This document shows positions 55,089 to 62,928 of a stretch of 64,000 nucleotides of DNA, piece after piece (within the stretch, counting starts at the first letter, position 1; each line of letters starts with the position of its first letter). The notes beneath the pieces are model-generated. The model had not been told where the DNA came from and did no database searches. It was given only the letters and a program-made list of their open reading frames with translations. The position numbers were made by a program, and so were the translations under genes. The stretch spans positions 94,629 through 158,628 of the forward strand of contig CAYOJK010000007.1 of assembly GCA_964404285.1 (NCBI GenBank). Reading direction: 5' to 3'. Origin of the DNA: JBASEY01 sp964404285 (GTDB lineage: Bacteria > CSSED10-310).

Positions 55089-56321
55089 CTATTCAGCCTG
55101 GACATCCTCTTGGTGGGCAGAGACACGTGTTTCCCAGTATGTTTGAAGCAGCTCCGGCCACTGTTCCTCCGGCACATTATGGGCAACAAGGCAGCGTTCA
55201 AAGACCTCATTCACATCAAGAACATCGAGTGTTTCCTCTTCATGGATTTGTCCCAGCACGCGGTCGATGATGCGATTATTCCTGATGCGGAGGATTTCGA
55301 TTTGAGAATCGGCAACAGCCTCCTCCAGGCGTTCACGCAGGTCGCCGATGACCTCAGCGCCATCGTAGATGACTTCGAGCCAGCGGCGTGACTCCATTGC
55401 TGACAACTCGGCAACGCGGTTTGCGATAGTCTCCCACTCCCCTTTGATGCGCTCAAGTTGCTGGAAAACGGGCACATCGACCAACTCTACAGATGCAGAA
55501 GAGCCTTCAAGCTCAACCAGGCAAACGCTCTTTTGCTGTTTTGCCTCTCCAAACCCCATAGGCAGAGGCGATCCGCTGTAACGAAAAGTTTCGGAGTCGT
55601 TCACCTTTTGCGGGACATGGAGGTGCCCCAGCGCGAGATAGTTAAAGCAGGCCGGAAAAATCCCGGCCGGTACGTGAGCCAGGGAGCCGAGATAAAGTTC
55701 GCGCACGCTATCATCACCATCAGCGACTTGCCCTCCTACGGTGAAGAGATGGCCCATGCCTATAATGGGAATATCACTGTTCAACTCCGCCCGTATCTGC
55801 TCAGCCAGAGCTCCGACAGCGGCATAATGCTTACCAATGCCTTCAACCAGTTTGCGCCCCTTGTCCTCAACACTCTCACCGGCCTCCACCGTGCGGATAT
55901 CCCGGTCACGAAGGTAGGGGACGGCGCAGACAATTAATTCCGGGACGTCCCGCTCATTACGGAGCAGCAGCGCTTCGTCCTCCGGGGATGCGGCGCTACT
56001 CCCGACCACGTGGATATCAAGGGCCTTGAGCAGCTCTTTCGGAGCATTGAGAAAAGAAGGGGAGTCGTGGTTGCCACCGATGATAACAACATGGCGGCAG
56101 CACGAGGCCGCCACCCGTCGGAGAAAGCGATAATAGAGTTCTTGGGCACGATTGCTTGGAGCGCTGGTATCAAAGACATCACCTGCCACCAGCAAGGCAT
56201 CGATTTCATTCTGCTGAATCGTCTCAGCCAGCCAGGTCAGAAAAGCCTCGAACTCTTCATAGCGTTTTCTGCCATAAAGGCTGCGGCCGAGATGCCAGTC
56301 GGATGTGTGGAGAACTCTCAT
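55089..56321 (-). CDS. sbcD: SbcD, exonuclease nuclease subunit
   Basis: 410 aa Mre11-like nuclease. Metal ligands seen: Asp8 and His10 in TSDWHLG, Asp48 in GDVFD, Asn84/His85 in GGNHD, and GHLHVPQ. The C-terminal part carries the SbcC-binding and capping region. Its ATG overlaps the stop of a 41-codon ORF (ATGA), so translation is coupled. Confidence 0.95.
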   Translation of the reverse strand: MRVLHTSDWHLGRSLYGRKRYEEFEAFLTWLAETIQQNEIDALLVAGDVFDTSAPSNRAQELYYRFLRRVAASCCRHVVIIGGNHDSPSFLNAPKELLKALDIHVVGSSAASPEDEALLLRNERDVPELIVCAVPYLRDRDIRTVEAGESVEDKGRKLVEGIGKHYAAVGALAEQIRAELNSDIPIIGMGHLFTVGGQVADGDDSVRELYLGSLAHVPAGIFPACFNYLALGHLHVPQKVNDSETFRYSGSPLPMGFGEAKQQKSVCLVELEGSSASVELVDVPVFQQLERIKGEWETIANRVAELSAMESRRWLEVIYDGAEVIGDLRERLEEAVADSQIEILRIRNNRIIDRVLGQIHEEETLDVLDVNEVFERCLVAHNVPEEQWPELLQTYWETRVSAHQEDVQAE

Positions 56322-56443
56322 AATACTGCCCAGCCACCGCAGAGGCGGGACGTTTCATGTATTCTTTGCGTCAATCTTTTAATCAAGTCCACTGTGCCGA
56401 TTTGTATTTTATATTCTGGAAACTCGATCTTGTCGTTGCTCAT
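56318..56443 (-). CDS. Small unidentified ORF coupled to sbcD
   Basis: 41 aa, rich in charged residues, no family recognised. The ATG at 56443 has AAGGAG 8 bases upstream, and the TGA overlaps the sbcD ATG by 4 bases (ATGA). The good ribosome site and the coupling argue that it is translated. It could be a leader peptide or a small partner of SbcCD; no domain or membrane segment is evident. It may equally be the remnant of a longer upstream gene. Confidence 0.5.
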   Translation of the reverse strand: MSNDKIEFPEYKIQIGTVDLIKRLTQRIHETSRLCGGWAVL

Positions 56444-56536
56444 AAAATCGCTCCTTGTTTTTCGTCACCTCAGTGATGGCAGCCTTCACAGACATAACAC
56501 TTCTACTCCTTGACCCTTGTGTTTGCGCCATCATCG

Positions 56537-56767
56537 TCAGTCCCGGCGAACTGTTAAGAAATTCTTAACAGTTGCCTGGGGCGTTAACTCTCCCTCCTCA
56601 AAAATGTTGCGGATGTGCATGCTGATATTCGGAACAGTGGTTTGGAACAACTCCGCTATCAATTGTTGCGTTAGCCAGACGGTCTCATCCTGCAAGCGCA
56701 CTTCCAGTTTAATATGCCCGTCATCGGACTGATAGACGATGATTTCACCCTTGTTCTCACAGTTCAT
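56537..56767 (-). pseudogene. N-terminal fragment of a RhuM-family protein
   Basis: 76 codons matching the start of RhuM-like proteins: GEIIVYQSDDGHIKLEVRL, DETVWLTQQLIAELFQTTV, PNISMHIRNIFEEGELTPQA, VKNFLTV. Normal RhuM proteins are about 330 aa, so this has lost most of its length; after VRRD the frame meets TGA. RhuM genes often sit in restriction-modification loci. The ATG overlaps the stop of the adjacent gene by 4 bases. Confidence 0.7.
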
Positions 56768-57177
56768 ACCCTATTGCCTCCATCCATGATCGTCTTTGTT
56801 GCAGCGGCGGTTTTAGAGGTCGCTTTACTCTGTTCCGCCGCGCCGCCGGCCTTGACCCACCCGTCCACTTCATCTTTCTTGAATTTCCACAGACGTCCCA
56901 TCCGATGAGCGGGCATCGCATGCTTGTCGTCCAGTGGATAGCCGCCATAGTCACAAGCCACGCCGGCTACACAAGTTCCAGCCAGAGATGCAACTGCCTC
57001 TATGATACCATTGCCGAGCAGGAGAGCAAGATGTTCGCTCTGAAAAACAGCAGCCAACCAGGGCTCAATTAGCTTTCTTTGGGGCTCGATGTTTTCGCTT
57101 TTATCCGAGTTCTGGTCATCAAATATTTCCTTGTTCCCGATGCGATAAAAGTGAGTTCCCCCTGTGTTTTTGCTCAT
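56764..57177 (-). pseudogene. In-frame chimera: res-linked ORF start joined to an HTH_17 end
   Basis: 137 codons. Residues 1 to ~75 match the beginning of the ORF downstream of the right res copy (MSKNTGGTHFYRIGNKEIF, then SEHLALLLGNGI, a glycine-rich nucleotide-type loop perhaps of a SIR2-like protein). From about residue 85, the text is the second half of an excisionase-type HTH_17 domain (MPAHRMGRLWKFKKDEVDGW). The parent genes are unrelated, so this is a deletion fusion. Start ATG with GGGATGG upstream. The N-terminal identity is uncertain. Confidence 0.55.
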
Positions 57178-57645
57178 TTCACCATCCCTTTCAGCGGGCA
57201 AAGAGCTTGTCGATATACCTGTCACGATCATCGGTCATGAACAGCACGTGCATCTCTTCCAGCTCTTCCTGGGTGTTGCCTCATTTCAGTTGCGGGTATC
57301 GCGTCCAGGAAAGGATGAAACTGTTGAGAATTACGGCTGGGTCTTTCAACCGTTGCTCGACATCCTTAATCCGTTTGTGGAACAGAATCTTCTCGCTGGC
57401 GGGGCCTTCGTGCAAAAGACCGTGCGGCTCGATGAAGGTGACGTACTGTTTCCCGCCGATCAGTATCCACAGAATGAAAGCGGGGTGCAAGTTTCTCGGC
57501 TCGAAGAATCCCACACCTTTGCCCCGGCTCATGTTCCTGAGCAGGAAGAGTTCCATCCCATCCTTTTCCAGAGCAGCCTTATGGCCGTCGCACCAGGTTT
57601 TCAGATCGGTGACAAACTGATATTCGCTCTCGCCCAGGGCAACAG
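57022..57645 (-). repeat. Left copy of a ~625-base direct repeat (res end plus start of next ORF)
   Basis: Partner at 62304-62928. The first ~156 bases (downstream ORF) look about 97% alike, the adjacent res stop region only about 83%, and then a tract of about 105 bases (57500-57604) is identical to 62783-62887. Identities are rough counts by eye. Confidence 0.75.
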
Positions 57646-57900
57646 GCAGGATGACCCGGGAGAGTTCTTTATCCTTCCCATGCTTTGCGACGTAGTGCCG
57701 ATATTGCAGCAGGTTGATGTGCATCAGCAACGTCTTGCCGCTGCCGGTGGCGTTCTGCATGCAGAGCTTGTGCAGGTCATCCTCGTTGTAAGGCGGCACA
57801 TCGGCGTAATCGTCCCAGTGGCGGTTGAAACGCTCAACGAATGCATTGAGATCGGTAAGCATCCCTTCACGATTGCCAAAAAAGCGGTCTAGATAACGGT
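57178..57900 (-). pseudogene. res: Broken type III restriction enzyme Res, internally deleted
   Basis: Open from the cassette boundary: NRYLDRFFG, ADLNAFVERF-like text, then Walker A ATGSGKTLLMH, then KELSRVILP jumps directly to PVALGESEYQFVTDLK near the C-terminus, so about 700 residues of helicase core are missing. The C-terminal nuclease site reads HPAF where the right copy has HPDF (catalytic Asp lost). A TGG-to-TGA change at 57281-57283 stops the frame, and a 1-base loss follows near the end. A dead gene, homologous to the right-edge res. Confidence 0.85.
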
Positions 57901-58737
57901 TTGGCTCACCGGCGGAGCGGAGCGACGTCCGGTGGAGCCAGTGTTAGCCTGCTGGTTATAATCACCACACTTTCTTGACCATACTATAGAATTTCTTGTA
58001 CATTCCTGAAACCCAGCGCTTTCATAGAAATGCCGAAGAGCCTCTCCTGATTGAAGGAGAATGAAGTTCACGCCCATTCTACTGCCTTCGGCTCGTATTG
58101 CCTGTAATAACAATTTGCCAATTCCTTGACAGCGATATTCCTCACCAATTTCCACTTCGAACAAGCGGGCATAGCCTCCGAGGTTGGCGCAATATACCCA
58201 GCCTACCAAGTCGTTTCCTCTCAACAGCCAATATGGTTTGAAAATACTTGAGAAATGTAGTTGCAGAGGCTTCAGCTCTTGGAACCACTCTTCTTCGAAG
58301 TAGCCACGAGATTGAACGATGCGGCAAAACCACTCAATGTACTCATCTTGAGATGGTGTTTCCAGCCTGTACTCTGATGATGAGTGAGCTTCCAGCGGTG
58401 GGGCGGAGAAGAAGATGGCAGTTGATAACCTATATCCTTTCTTGAGCAGATAATCGCGCCACAAGTCCTCTTTCAACACAGGAGGATAAATATCAAATCG
58501 GCTTGGTCTCTCTAATGCTCTCTCTCGATGAATATGTTCTACTTGACCAATGACATCTTCAAGGGATTGAAAGTCGGCTATTTTCACGCCTATGGCGCGG
58601 TTGAAGTCACCGCTCCAAGGAACAAAGGGATTGTACATATGGATGAACCGAGGATATTCGTTTGGCTGGCTCTTAAGCGCCTTAGAATACTCGACCTCTG
58701 AAGAAAGAGCTAATTGGTCCCAATTTATCGATTCCAT
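57889..58737 (-). CDS. Integron cassette gene 4: GNAT acetyltransferase
   Basis: 282 aa. Residues ~120-255 form a GNAT domain; the acetyl-CoA loop reads RCQGIGKLLLQAI near 206-218, and LQSGEALRHFYESAGFQ closes it. The N-terminal ~115 residues are a second, weaker GNAT-like half. The last ~25 residues are read from the attC site into res sequence. Resistance or self-protection is possible, but the substrate is unknown. Fourth from the integrase; its expression from the integron promoter is probably weak. Confidence 0.8.
   Translation of the reverse strand: MESINWDQLALSSEVEYSKALKSQPNEYPRFIHMYNPFVPWSGDFNRAIGVKIADFQSLEDVIGQVEHIHRERALERPSRFDIYPPVLKEDLWRDYLLKKGYRLSTAIFFSAPPLEAHSSSEYRLETPSQDEYIEWFCRIVQSRGYFEEEWFQELKPLQLHFSSIFKPYWLLRGNDLVGWVYCANLGGYARLFEVEIGEEYRCQGIGKLLLQAIRAEGSRMGVNFILLQSGEALRHFYESAGFQECTRNSIVWSRKCGDYNQQANTGSTGRRSAPPVSQTVI
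57892..57949 (-). other. attC site, cassette 4
   Basis: 58 bases on the minus strand, from GGCTAAC (57949-57943) to GTTATC (57897-57892). The arms GGCTCCACCGG and CCGGTGAGCC pair with one extra base, as in folded attC sites. It joins directly to res sequence. Confidence 0.75.
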
Positions 58738-58780
58738 GTCATCTCATTTCCCGATTACTGAAACAAGGTCAAAACTAGCG

Positions 58781-58840
58781 GGCTAACATTTGAGTTAAGG
58801 CTGCGGCTGTAAGCCGTCAGCCTTGAACGAATTGTTAGCC
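58781..58840 (-). other. attC site, cassette 3
   Basis: 60 bases from GGCTAAC (58840-58834) to GTTAGCC (58787-58781) on the minus strand, with inner arms TTCAAGGCTGACGG and CCGCAGCCTTAACTCAA. Classic 59-base-element type. The stop codon of the AlbA_2 gene lies inside it. Confidence 0.88.
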
Positions 58841-59416
58841 AAATACGCCACCGAGTGCTGCCAAGACCAACTTAGCAATGCCAGTAGCCAACGCGCCCAG
58901 AAAAGCATAGAAAAACTTACGTTTCCAAGAGTTGGCCTGCTCAAATGACTCTCTAAGCTTTCCAATCTCTTCCGTCTGTTTTGAAACAGTTTGACTAAGG
59001 GACTCAACAGTACTATTGACGCCAGCCCCTGTGGAGAAAAGCTGCATTAATTGTTCAGAACCCAAAGCACGGTCTGATTCCCCGAGTCTCGTAAAATAGC
59101 CTTCGCTTGAACCTACAGGAGAATTCGCCTTATCAACGTGAATGACGCCTAACTTTTTATTCTGGAAATCGATAATTTCACTTGAAGTCTTGGCTCGCCC
59201 CGTAACGCGTTGAACTGATTGCTGATATATGCGCTCAAACTTCTCTGGATCGACGCCTATGATCTTATCTGGCTCTCTAACACCAACTAAAATTGTGCCT
59301 CCCTCGGTATTAGAAAACGCTGAAATTATTCGCGCCAACATTTGAGGTGTGGCAACTCGCTCCTTAAATTCAACGGTCTGGCTCTCGCCATTTTTGATTA
59401 GTTCTTCAATGTTCAA
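58835..59416 (-). CDS. Integron cassette gene 3: AlbA_2 domain membrane protein
   Basis: 193 aa. Residues ~1-130 match the AlbA_2 (Schlafen-type) domain: ESQTVEFKERV, SAFSNTEGGTILVGV, PVGSSEGYFTRLGESDRAL. Residues ~135-163 are a coiled coil, and ~168-190 form one membrane helix at the C-terminus. AlbA_2 proteins bind nucleic acid or act as ATP-dependent regulators, and many are phage-defence genes. The tail-anchored form is unusual. Start is TTG at 59416. Confidence 0.82.
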   Translation of the reverse strand: MNIEELIKNGESQTVEFKERVATPQMLARIISAFSNTEGGTILVGVREPDKIIGVDPEKFERIYQQSVQRVTGRAKTSSEIIDFQNKKLGVIHVDKANSPVGSSEGYFTRLGESDRALGSEQLMQLFSTGAGVNSTVESLSQTVSKQTEEIGKLRESFEQANSWKRKFFYAFLGALATGIAKLVLAALGGVFG

Positions 59417-59433
59417 GCGAACGACTCCAGAGG

Positions 59434-59536
59434 GCTAACGTGCCGATAACCCGCGAGCAACCACGGCCAAGGACAAGCGGAAAGCACCAAGAAACCTGCC
59501 CCGTGGTTGCTCGTCGGGTTGATTGGCTGGTTATGC
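59434..59536 (-). other. attC site, cassette 2 (long form)
   Basis: 103 bases from GCATAAC (59536-59530) to GTTAGC (59439-59434) on the minus strand. The outer arms CCGACGAGCAACCACGG and CCGTGGTTGCTCGCGGG pair over about 15 bases, with a ~40-base central region between them. Its length resembles the Vibrio-type long attC rather than the 60-base sites of its neighbours. Confidence 0.82.
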
Positions 59537-59571
59537 AATTTGATAGTCATTTTCCCAAAGTCTATTGATGC

Positions 59572-60438
59572 CTATTTGTACATGAAGATATCATTAGACA
59601 GCTTCAGGAAAGTATATAAGCAATACTGCATGTGTTCTCCCAACGATGACATGTTAATAAAATCAACCTTGTAGCCGGATACCTGGCTTCTCCAAATACC
59701 CAACATAAATACTTCACTGTGCGACAGACTGCGCTCACGTTCAACCGTTTTGCATCCAACGATGGAATCAGTGTCGGTGTCTATGTACCAGAACTCCTCA
59801 AAGACGGCACATAGCGGCGTGGCAAAAGTATAGCGCCACAATTCCCGGAGAGCGTTGAGTCTTGTGCATTTGGCATATGTGCTCTCGATCTCGGTCTTGA
59901 GGCTATTCAGATACATAGAATATTGATTTATAGAATAGGTCAAATAATCAGTGTTTATGTGTTCTGGCTCTGACCTCTTGTGCTTGAAATCCATCTTCAA
60001 GTTGTTGTGTATGACCTCATTCCTTCTTTGCTTAATCTCACCAATGACTGATTCATTGCCAGGTTTGTTGATCCTCAGGGTCTTATAGAAGACTTCGGCG
60101 AATTGTGGATAGGACATTCTGCGTACAACGTCTGAAATGAGGTGTTCCACGAAATGGAAATTCTCATTAGCAGTTATGAGCGTCTTGTCGATTTCCATAG
60201 CCTTATTGCCGGGTAGTTCCTCTGGTTGGTACTTCAGGTAGTGCGTCAATACTGACTTTTGCATAGACTCAACATAGGAAACAAGCATCAGGAACAGTCC
60301 GGTCAGAACCACGGGACTATCATGAAGGCTCATCTCGCTTTTGATTTCGGCAATCCTACCTTCAACGGCCATTATCGGCATCAGCAAGTTGTCTTTTACA
60401 ACAAGCATCGGTTTCTTCACTGCGATAAGTCCTTCCAT
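59572..60438 (-). CDS. Integron cassette gene 2: HEPN-like protein
   Basis: 288 aa, mostly helical. The motif RRNEVIHNN holds R139-x4-H144, the RX4-6H catalytic pattern of HEPN ribonucleases, in a helical setting (GEIKQRRNEVIHNNLKMDF). No full-family match can be claimed by eye. HEPN proteins are often toxins or RNases in defence systems. No partner nucleotidyltransferase (MNT) lies in the window. ATG start; second cassette from the integrase. Confidence 0.65.
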   Translation of the reverse strand: MEGLIAVKKPMLVVKDNLLMPIMAVEGRIAEIKSEMSLHDSPVVLTGLFLMLVSYVESMQKSVLTHYLKYQPEELPGNKAMEIDKTLITANENFHFVEHLISDVVRRMSYPQFAEVFYKTLRINKPGNESVIGEIKQRRNEVIHNNLKMDFKHKRSEPEHINTDYLTYSINQYSMYLNSLKTEIESTYAKCTRLNALRELWRYTFATPLCAVFEEFWYIDTDTDSIVGCKTVERERSLSHSEVFMLGIWRSQVSGYKVDFINMSSLGEHMQYCLYTFLKLSNDIFMYK

Positions 60439-60454
60439 CCATTCACTTCAATGG

Positions 60455-60514
60455 GCATAACGCTTGAGTTAACCGGCACGCGTTAGCGTGTCCGGGTTGA
60501 ACGATTTGTTAGGC
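60455..60514 (-). other. attC site, cassette 1
   Basis: 60 bases from GCCTAAC (60514-60508) to GTTATGC (60461-60455) on the minus strand, with arms TCGTTCAACCCGGACACGC and GCGTGCCGGTTAACTCAA. The canonical 59-base-element. The stop of the first cassette gene is inside it. Confidence 0.93.
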
Positions 60515-61352
60515 CAATTCCATCGACATCAATATAGAACTCATCATTCTCCCCGCTTCTTTGTTCAATAGAGGCTAGCCATTCAACATTGCCCCAGCTT
60601 CGTTCTGAAATGGCCTTGTGCACCAAAATTTGGCGAACGGCCATAAATGAAACAGGAATGTTGTATGCAAAGTAATCAGAGAACTCACTCTGTGTTCTTG
60701 AGTCAGAAATGCGTTCAATGAAAGTCAGAGCGCTGTCGAAGTACAGACTTCTCAATTTTGAATTTAGGGATTTGTCGTACGGAACGTTATCCACTTCGGG
60801 GTCGTAGAACTTAATTTTCGGATATCTGTATAGGTTGTATGCAACGCTCGCCACTGAAAAGTTGACAGGTAGAGGGCCCGTTTGTGATTGAAGTTTGTGT
60901 TTTTGCATTGCGGCATCAGAAACGCTCTGCGCTGAATAGCCTTTTGCCTCCACCGCAAACTGCGTGCTTAAGGCATCACAATAAAAATCAGGCCTCTCGC
61001 CTTTTATTGGGTGTCCCTGAAGTTCCATTGCGCACTCATAGCTATGGGTAAACTTCGCGCCGTATAGTTTTTTCGAGAAAAAATCGGCAAATGCTCGGCC
61101 AATCCTGTTCGACACATAGGCCGTTTCGGTTGGGTCATTGACTAATTCCGGCAGTAAATCAAAGTGATCGGACCAGAAAAAGGATGATATGAATTCAAAG
61201 AATAGGCTTGAGTATCTGAATGGAAGACGTGGGAAGAATCGGGATTTTATTCCTGCAAAGGTTGCGTGTTTAACAAATGCCAGAAAAGAGATGTGGTCGA
61301 CTGAGGTAGTGATTTTACCGGCGGCATCTTGATGAATGAGTTCGTATTTCAT
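60483..61352 (-). CDS. Integron cassette gene 1: PD-(D/E)XK-like protein
   Basis: 289 aa. Residues 121-137 read PDFYCDALSTQFAVEAK: D122-x12-E135-x-K137, the nuclease motif PD...(D/E)XK, preceded by a helix with acidic residues near 105-112. The rest is helical and unrecognised. It is likely a restriction-like nuclease of a defence type, but only the motif supports this. First cassette after attI, so expected to be the most strongly transcribed. The ATG at 61352 lacks a clear ribosome site. Confidence 0.65.
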   Translation of the reverse strand: MKYELIHQDAAGKITTSVDHISFLAFVKHATFAGIKSRFFPRLPFRYSSLFFEFISSFFWSDHFDLLPELVNDPTETAYVSNRIGRAFADFFSKKLYGAKFTHSYECAMELQGHPIKGERPDFYCDALSTQFAVEAKGYSAQSVSDAAMQKHKLQSQTGPLPVNFSVASVAYNLYRYPKIKFYDPEVDNVPYDKSLNSKLRSLYFDSALTFIERISDSRTQSEFSDYFAYNIPVSFMAVRQILVHKAISERSWGNVEWLASIEQRSGENDEFYIDVDGIGLTNRSTRTR

Positions 61353-61530
61353 TTTTTTCTAGGGCCTAACAGTATATTCTCCAACACGCGATTTAAGAAT
61401 ATAATTAAGGTTAGGGAAAAAGCAACAATAAAGCTCCTTCAACTTTATGGTTAATTTACGATTAACAAATTGCTCTTTGTTGCATAGCAATACATGTGTG
61501 AAGAAAAATATTATACAACAGAAAAGTATA
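61353..61530 (-). promoter_or_regulatory. attI region and candidate cassette promoter Pc
   Basis: AT-rich region between the integrase remnant and cassette 1. The core GTTAGGC (61370-61364, minus strand) marks the attI-cassette junction. On the minus strand a perfect TATAAT at 61515-61510 could serve Pc, reading into the cassettes; a convincing -35 was not seen. The two simple attI repeats of class 1 integrons cannot be assigned by eye. Confidence 0.6.
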
Positions 61531-62243
61531 ATGGCTGGCAGAAAGCCGCCCACGCTGTCCAATCCGGAGCCATAGTGGCCTGGCGGCTATTTCGAGGTGC
61601 TCGCAGAAGCCGGCATTCCCGAACGCCGGCGACTGTTTTACGCGCATTGGGTGCGCCAGTTTTTTAATCGCAACCCGAGTAAACCACGGCGATCGCTGGG
61701 GGCAGTGGATATTGCGCGGTTTCTGCAATTGCTGAAAAACGATCCAGCCATGAATGATTGGCAAATTGCTCAGGCACGAAATGCCCTGATTTTATATTAT
61801 GAGCAGTTTCGTGGACTATCTTTAGGTGACTTGTCGGTTTTGGATAACCCGCCGCCGGAAATAAAAGATTCATTGACCTGTTCTGCTCCGGACAATGTTC
61901 CAAGGCCTCGCGCTATTGAACCAATAAGGGAAATCCCTTCACCGCAATACCAGGCAACGGCACAGCCCAAAACCAGGCGCTTAACGCGTTGGTTTCCCTG
62001 TATCGGAAAGTGTTGAAAAAAGAGGTCGGTGATTTCAGCGATTTTCCGCGTGCCAAAAGAGGAAAACAACTGCCAACGGTCTGCAGTCGGTCGGAAATTC
62101 AGCAGTTGCTTGGTCACACAGAAGGCGTGGAAGGCTTGATAGTCCGGCTGTTGTACGGAACCGGCATGTGCATAAGCGAGTGCCTGCGGTTGCGGGTTAA
62201 GGATGTGTCGTTTGATCGCAATGAAATTATCGTGCGCGGCGGC
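61531..62243 (+). pseudogene. intI: Integron integrase IntI remnant, multiply broken
   Basis: ATG at 61531, then an in-frame amber TAG at 61573-61575 (codon 15). The frame resumes as GYFEVLAEAGIPERRRLFYA and LGAVDIARFLQLL, then shifts near 61960-61990, where a core-binding stretch seems also to be missing. The second frame reads NQALNALVSLYRKVL, DFPRAKRGKQLPTVCSRSEI, LYGTGMCISECLRLRVKDV and stops matching at VRGG near 62243. The catalytic C-terminus with H-R and the nucleophile Tyr is absent. The integrase is therefore inactive, and cassettes can be moved only by an enzyme supplied elsewhere. Confidence 0.87.
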
Positions 62244-62257
62244 ATCATCTGCATGAA

Positions 62258-62459
62258 ATCCGGCCTGATATGCAATTGTCTTTGTGAAACCTCTGTCAAG
62301 CACGAGAGCAAGATGCTCGCTCTGAAAAACAGCAGCCAACCAGGACTCAATTAGCTTTCTTTGGGGCTCGATGTTTTCGCTTTTATCCGAGTTCTGGTCA
62401 TCAAATATTTCCTTGTTCCCGATGCGATAAAAGTGAGTTCCCCCTGTATTTTTGCTCAT
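62258..62459 (-). pseudogene. Truncated ORF downstream of res (N-terminal fragment)
   Basis: About 67 codons beginning MSKNTGGTHFYRIGNKEIFD, nearly identical to the left-copy ORF up to residue 52 and then SEHLALVLDRGFTKTIAYQAG. Past ~62258 the sequence is the antisense of the integrase remnant, so the gene is cut here. Its start overlaps the res stop by 4 bases (ATGA). The glycine-rich loop suggests, weakly, a SIR2-like protein; the family is not certain. Confidence 0.6.
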
Positions 62460-62928
62460 TTCACTATCCCCCTCAGCCGAGTAAACAGCTTGTCAATATA
62501 CCTATCCCGATCATTGGTCATGAACAGCACGTGCATTTCCTCGAGTTCGTCCTGTGTTTTGCCCCATTTCAGTTGCGGGTATGGCGTCCAGGAAAGGATA
62601 AAACTGTTGAGGATTACGCTTGAATCGTTCAACCGTTTCTCCACTTCTTTAATCCGTTTGTAGAACAGAACCTTCTCGCTTGCAGGGCCTTCGTGCAAGA
62701 GACCGTGCGGTTCGATGAAGGTGACGTATTGTTTCCCGTCTGCCAGCATCCACAAAATAAAATCCGGGTGAAAATTCCCCGCCTCGAAGAATCCCACACC
62801 TTTGCCCCGGCTCATGTTCCTGAGCAGGAAGAGTTCCATCCCATCCTTTTCCAGAGCAGCCTTATGGCCGTCGCACCAGGTTTTCAGGTCGGTGACAAAT
62901 TGATACTCACTCTCGCCGAGGGATACAG
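62304..62928 (-). repeat. Right copy of the ~625-base direct repeat
   Basis: Partner of 57022-57645, same orientation, about 5.3 kb apart, covering the res 3' end and the start of the next ORF. The integron and four cassettes lie between the copies. Confidence 0.75.

Noticed and set aside
57164..57892. 242-codon plus-strand frame over the left res
   Set aside because: Antisense to res, which matches a known family.
61797..62459. 220-codon minus-strand frame as one gene
   Set aside because: Only the first ~67 codons match the left-copy ORF; the rest is the antisense of the integrase remnant.
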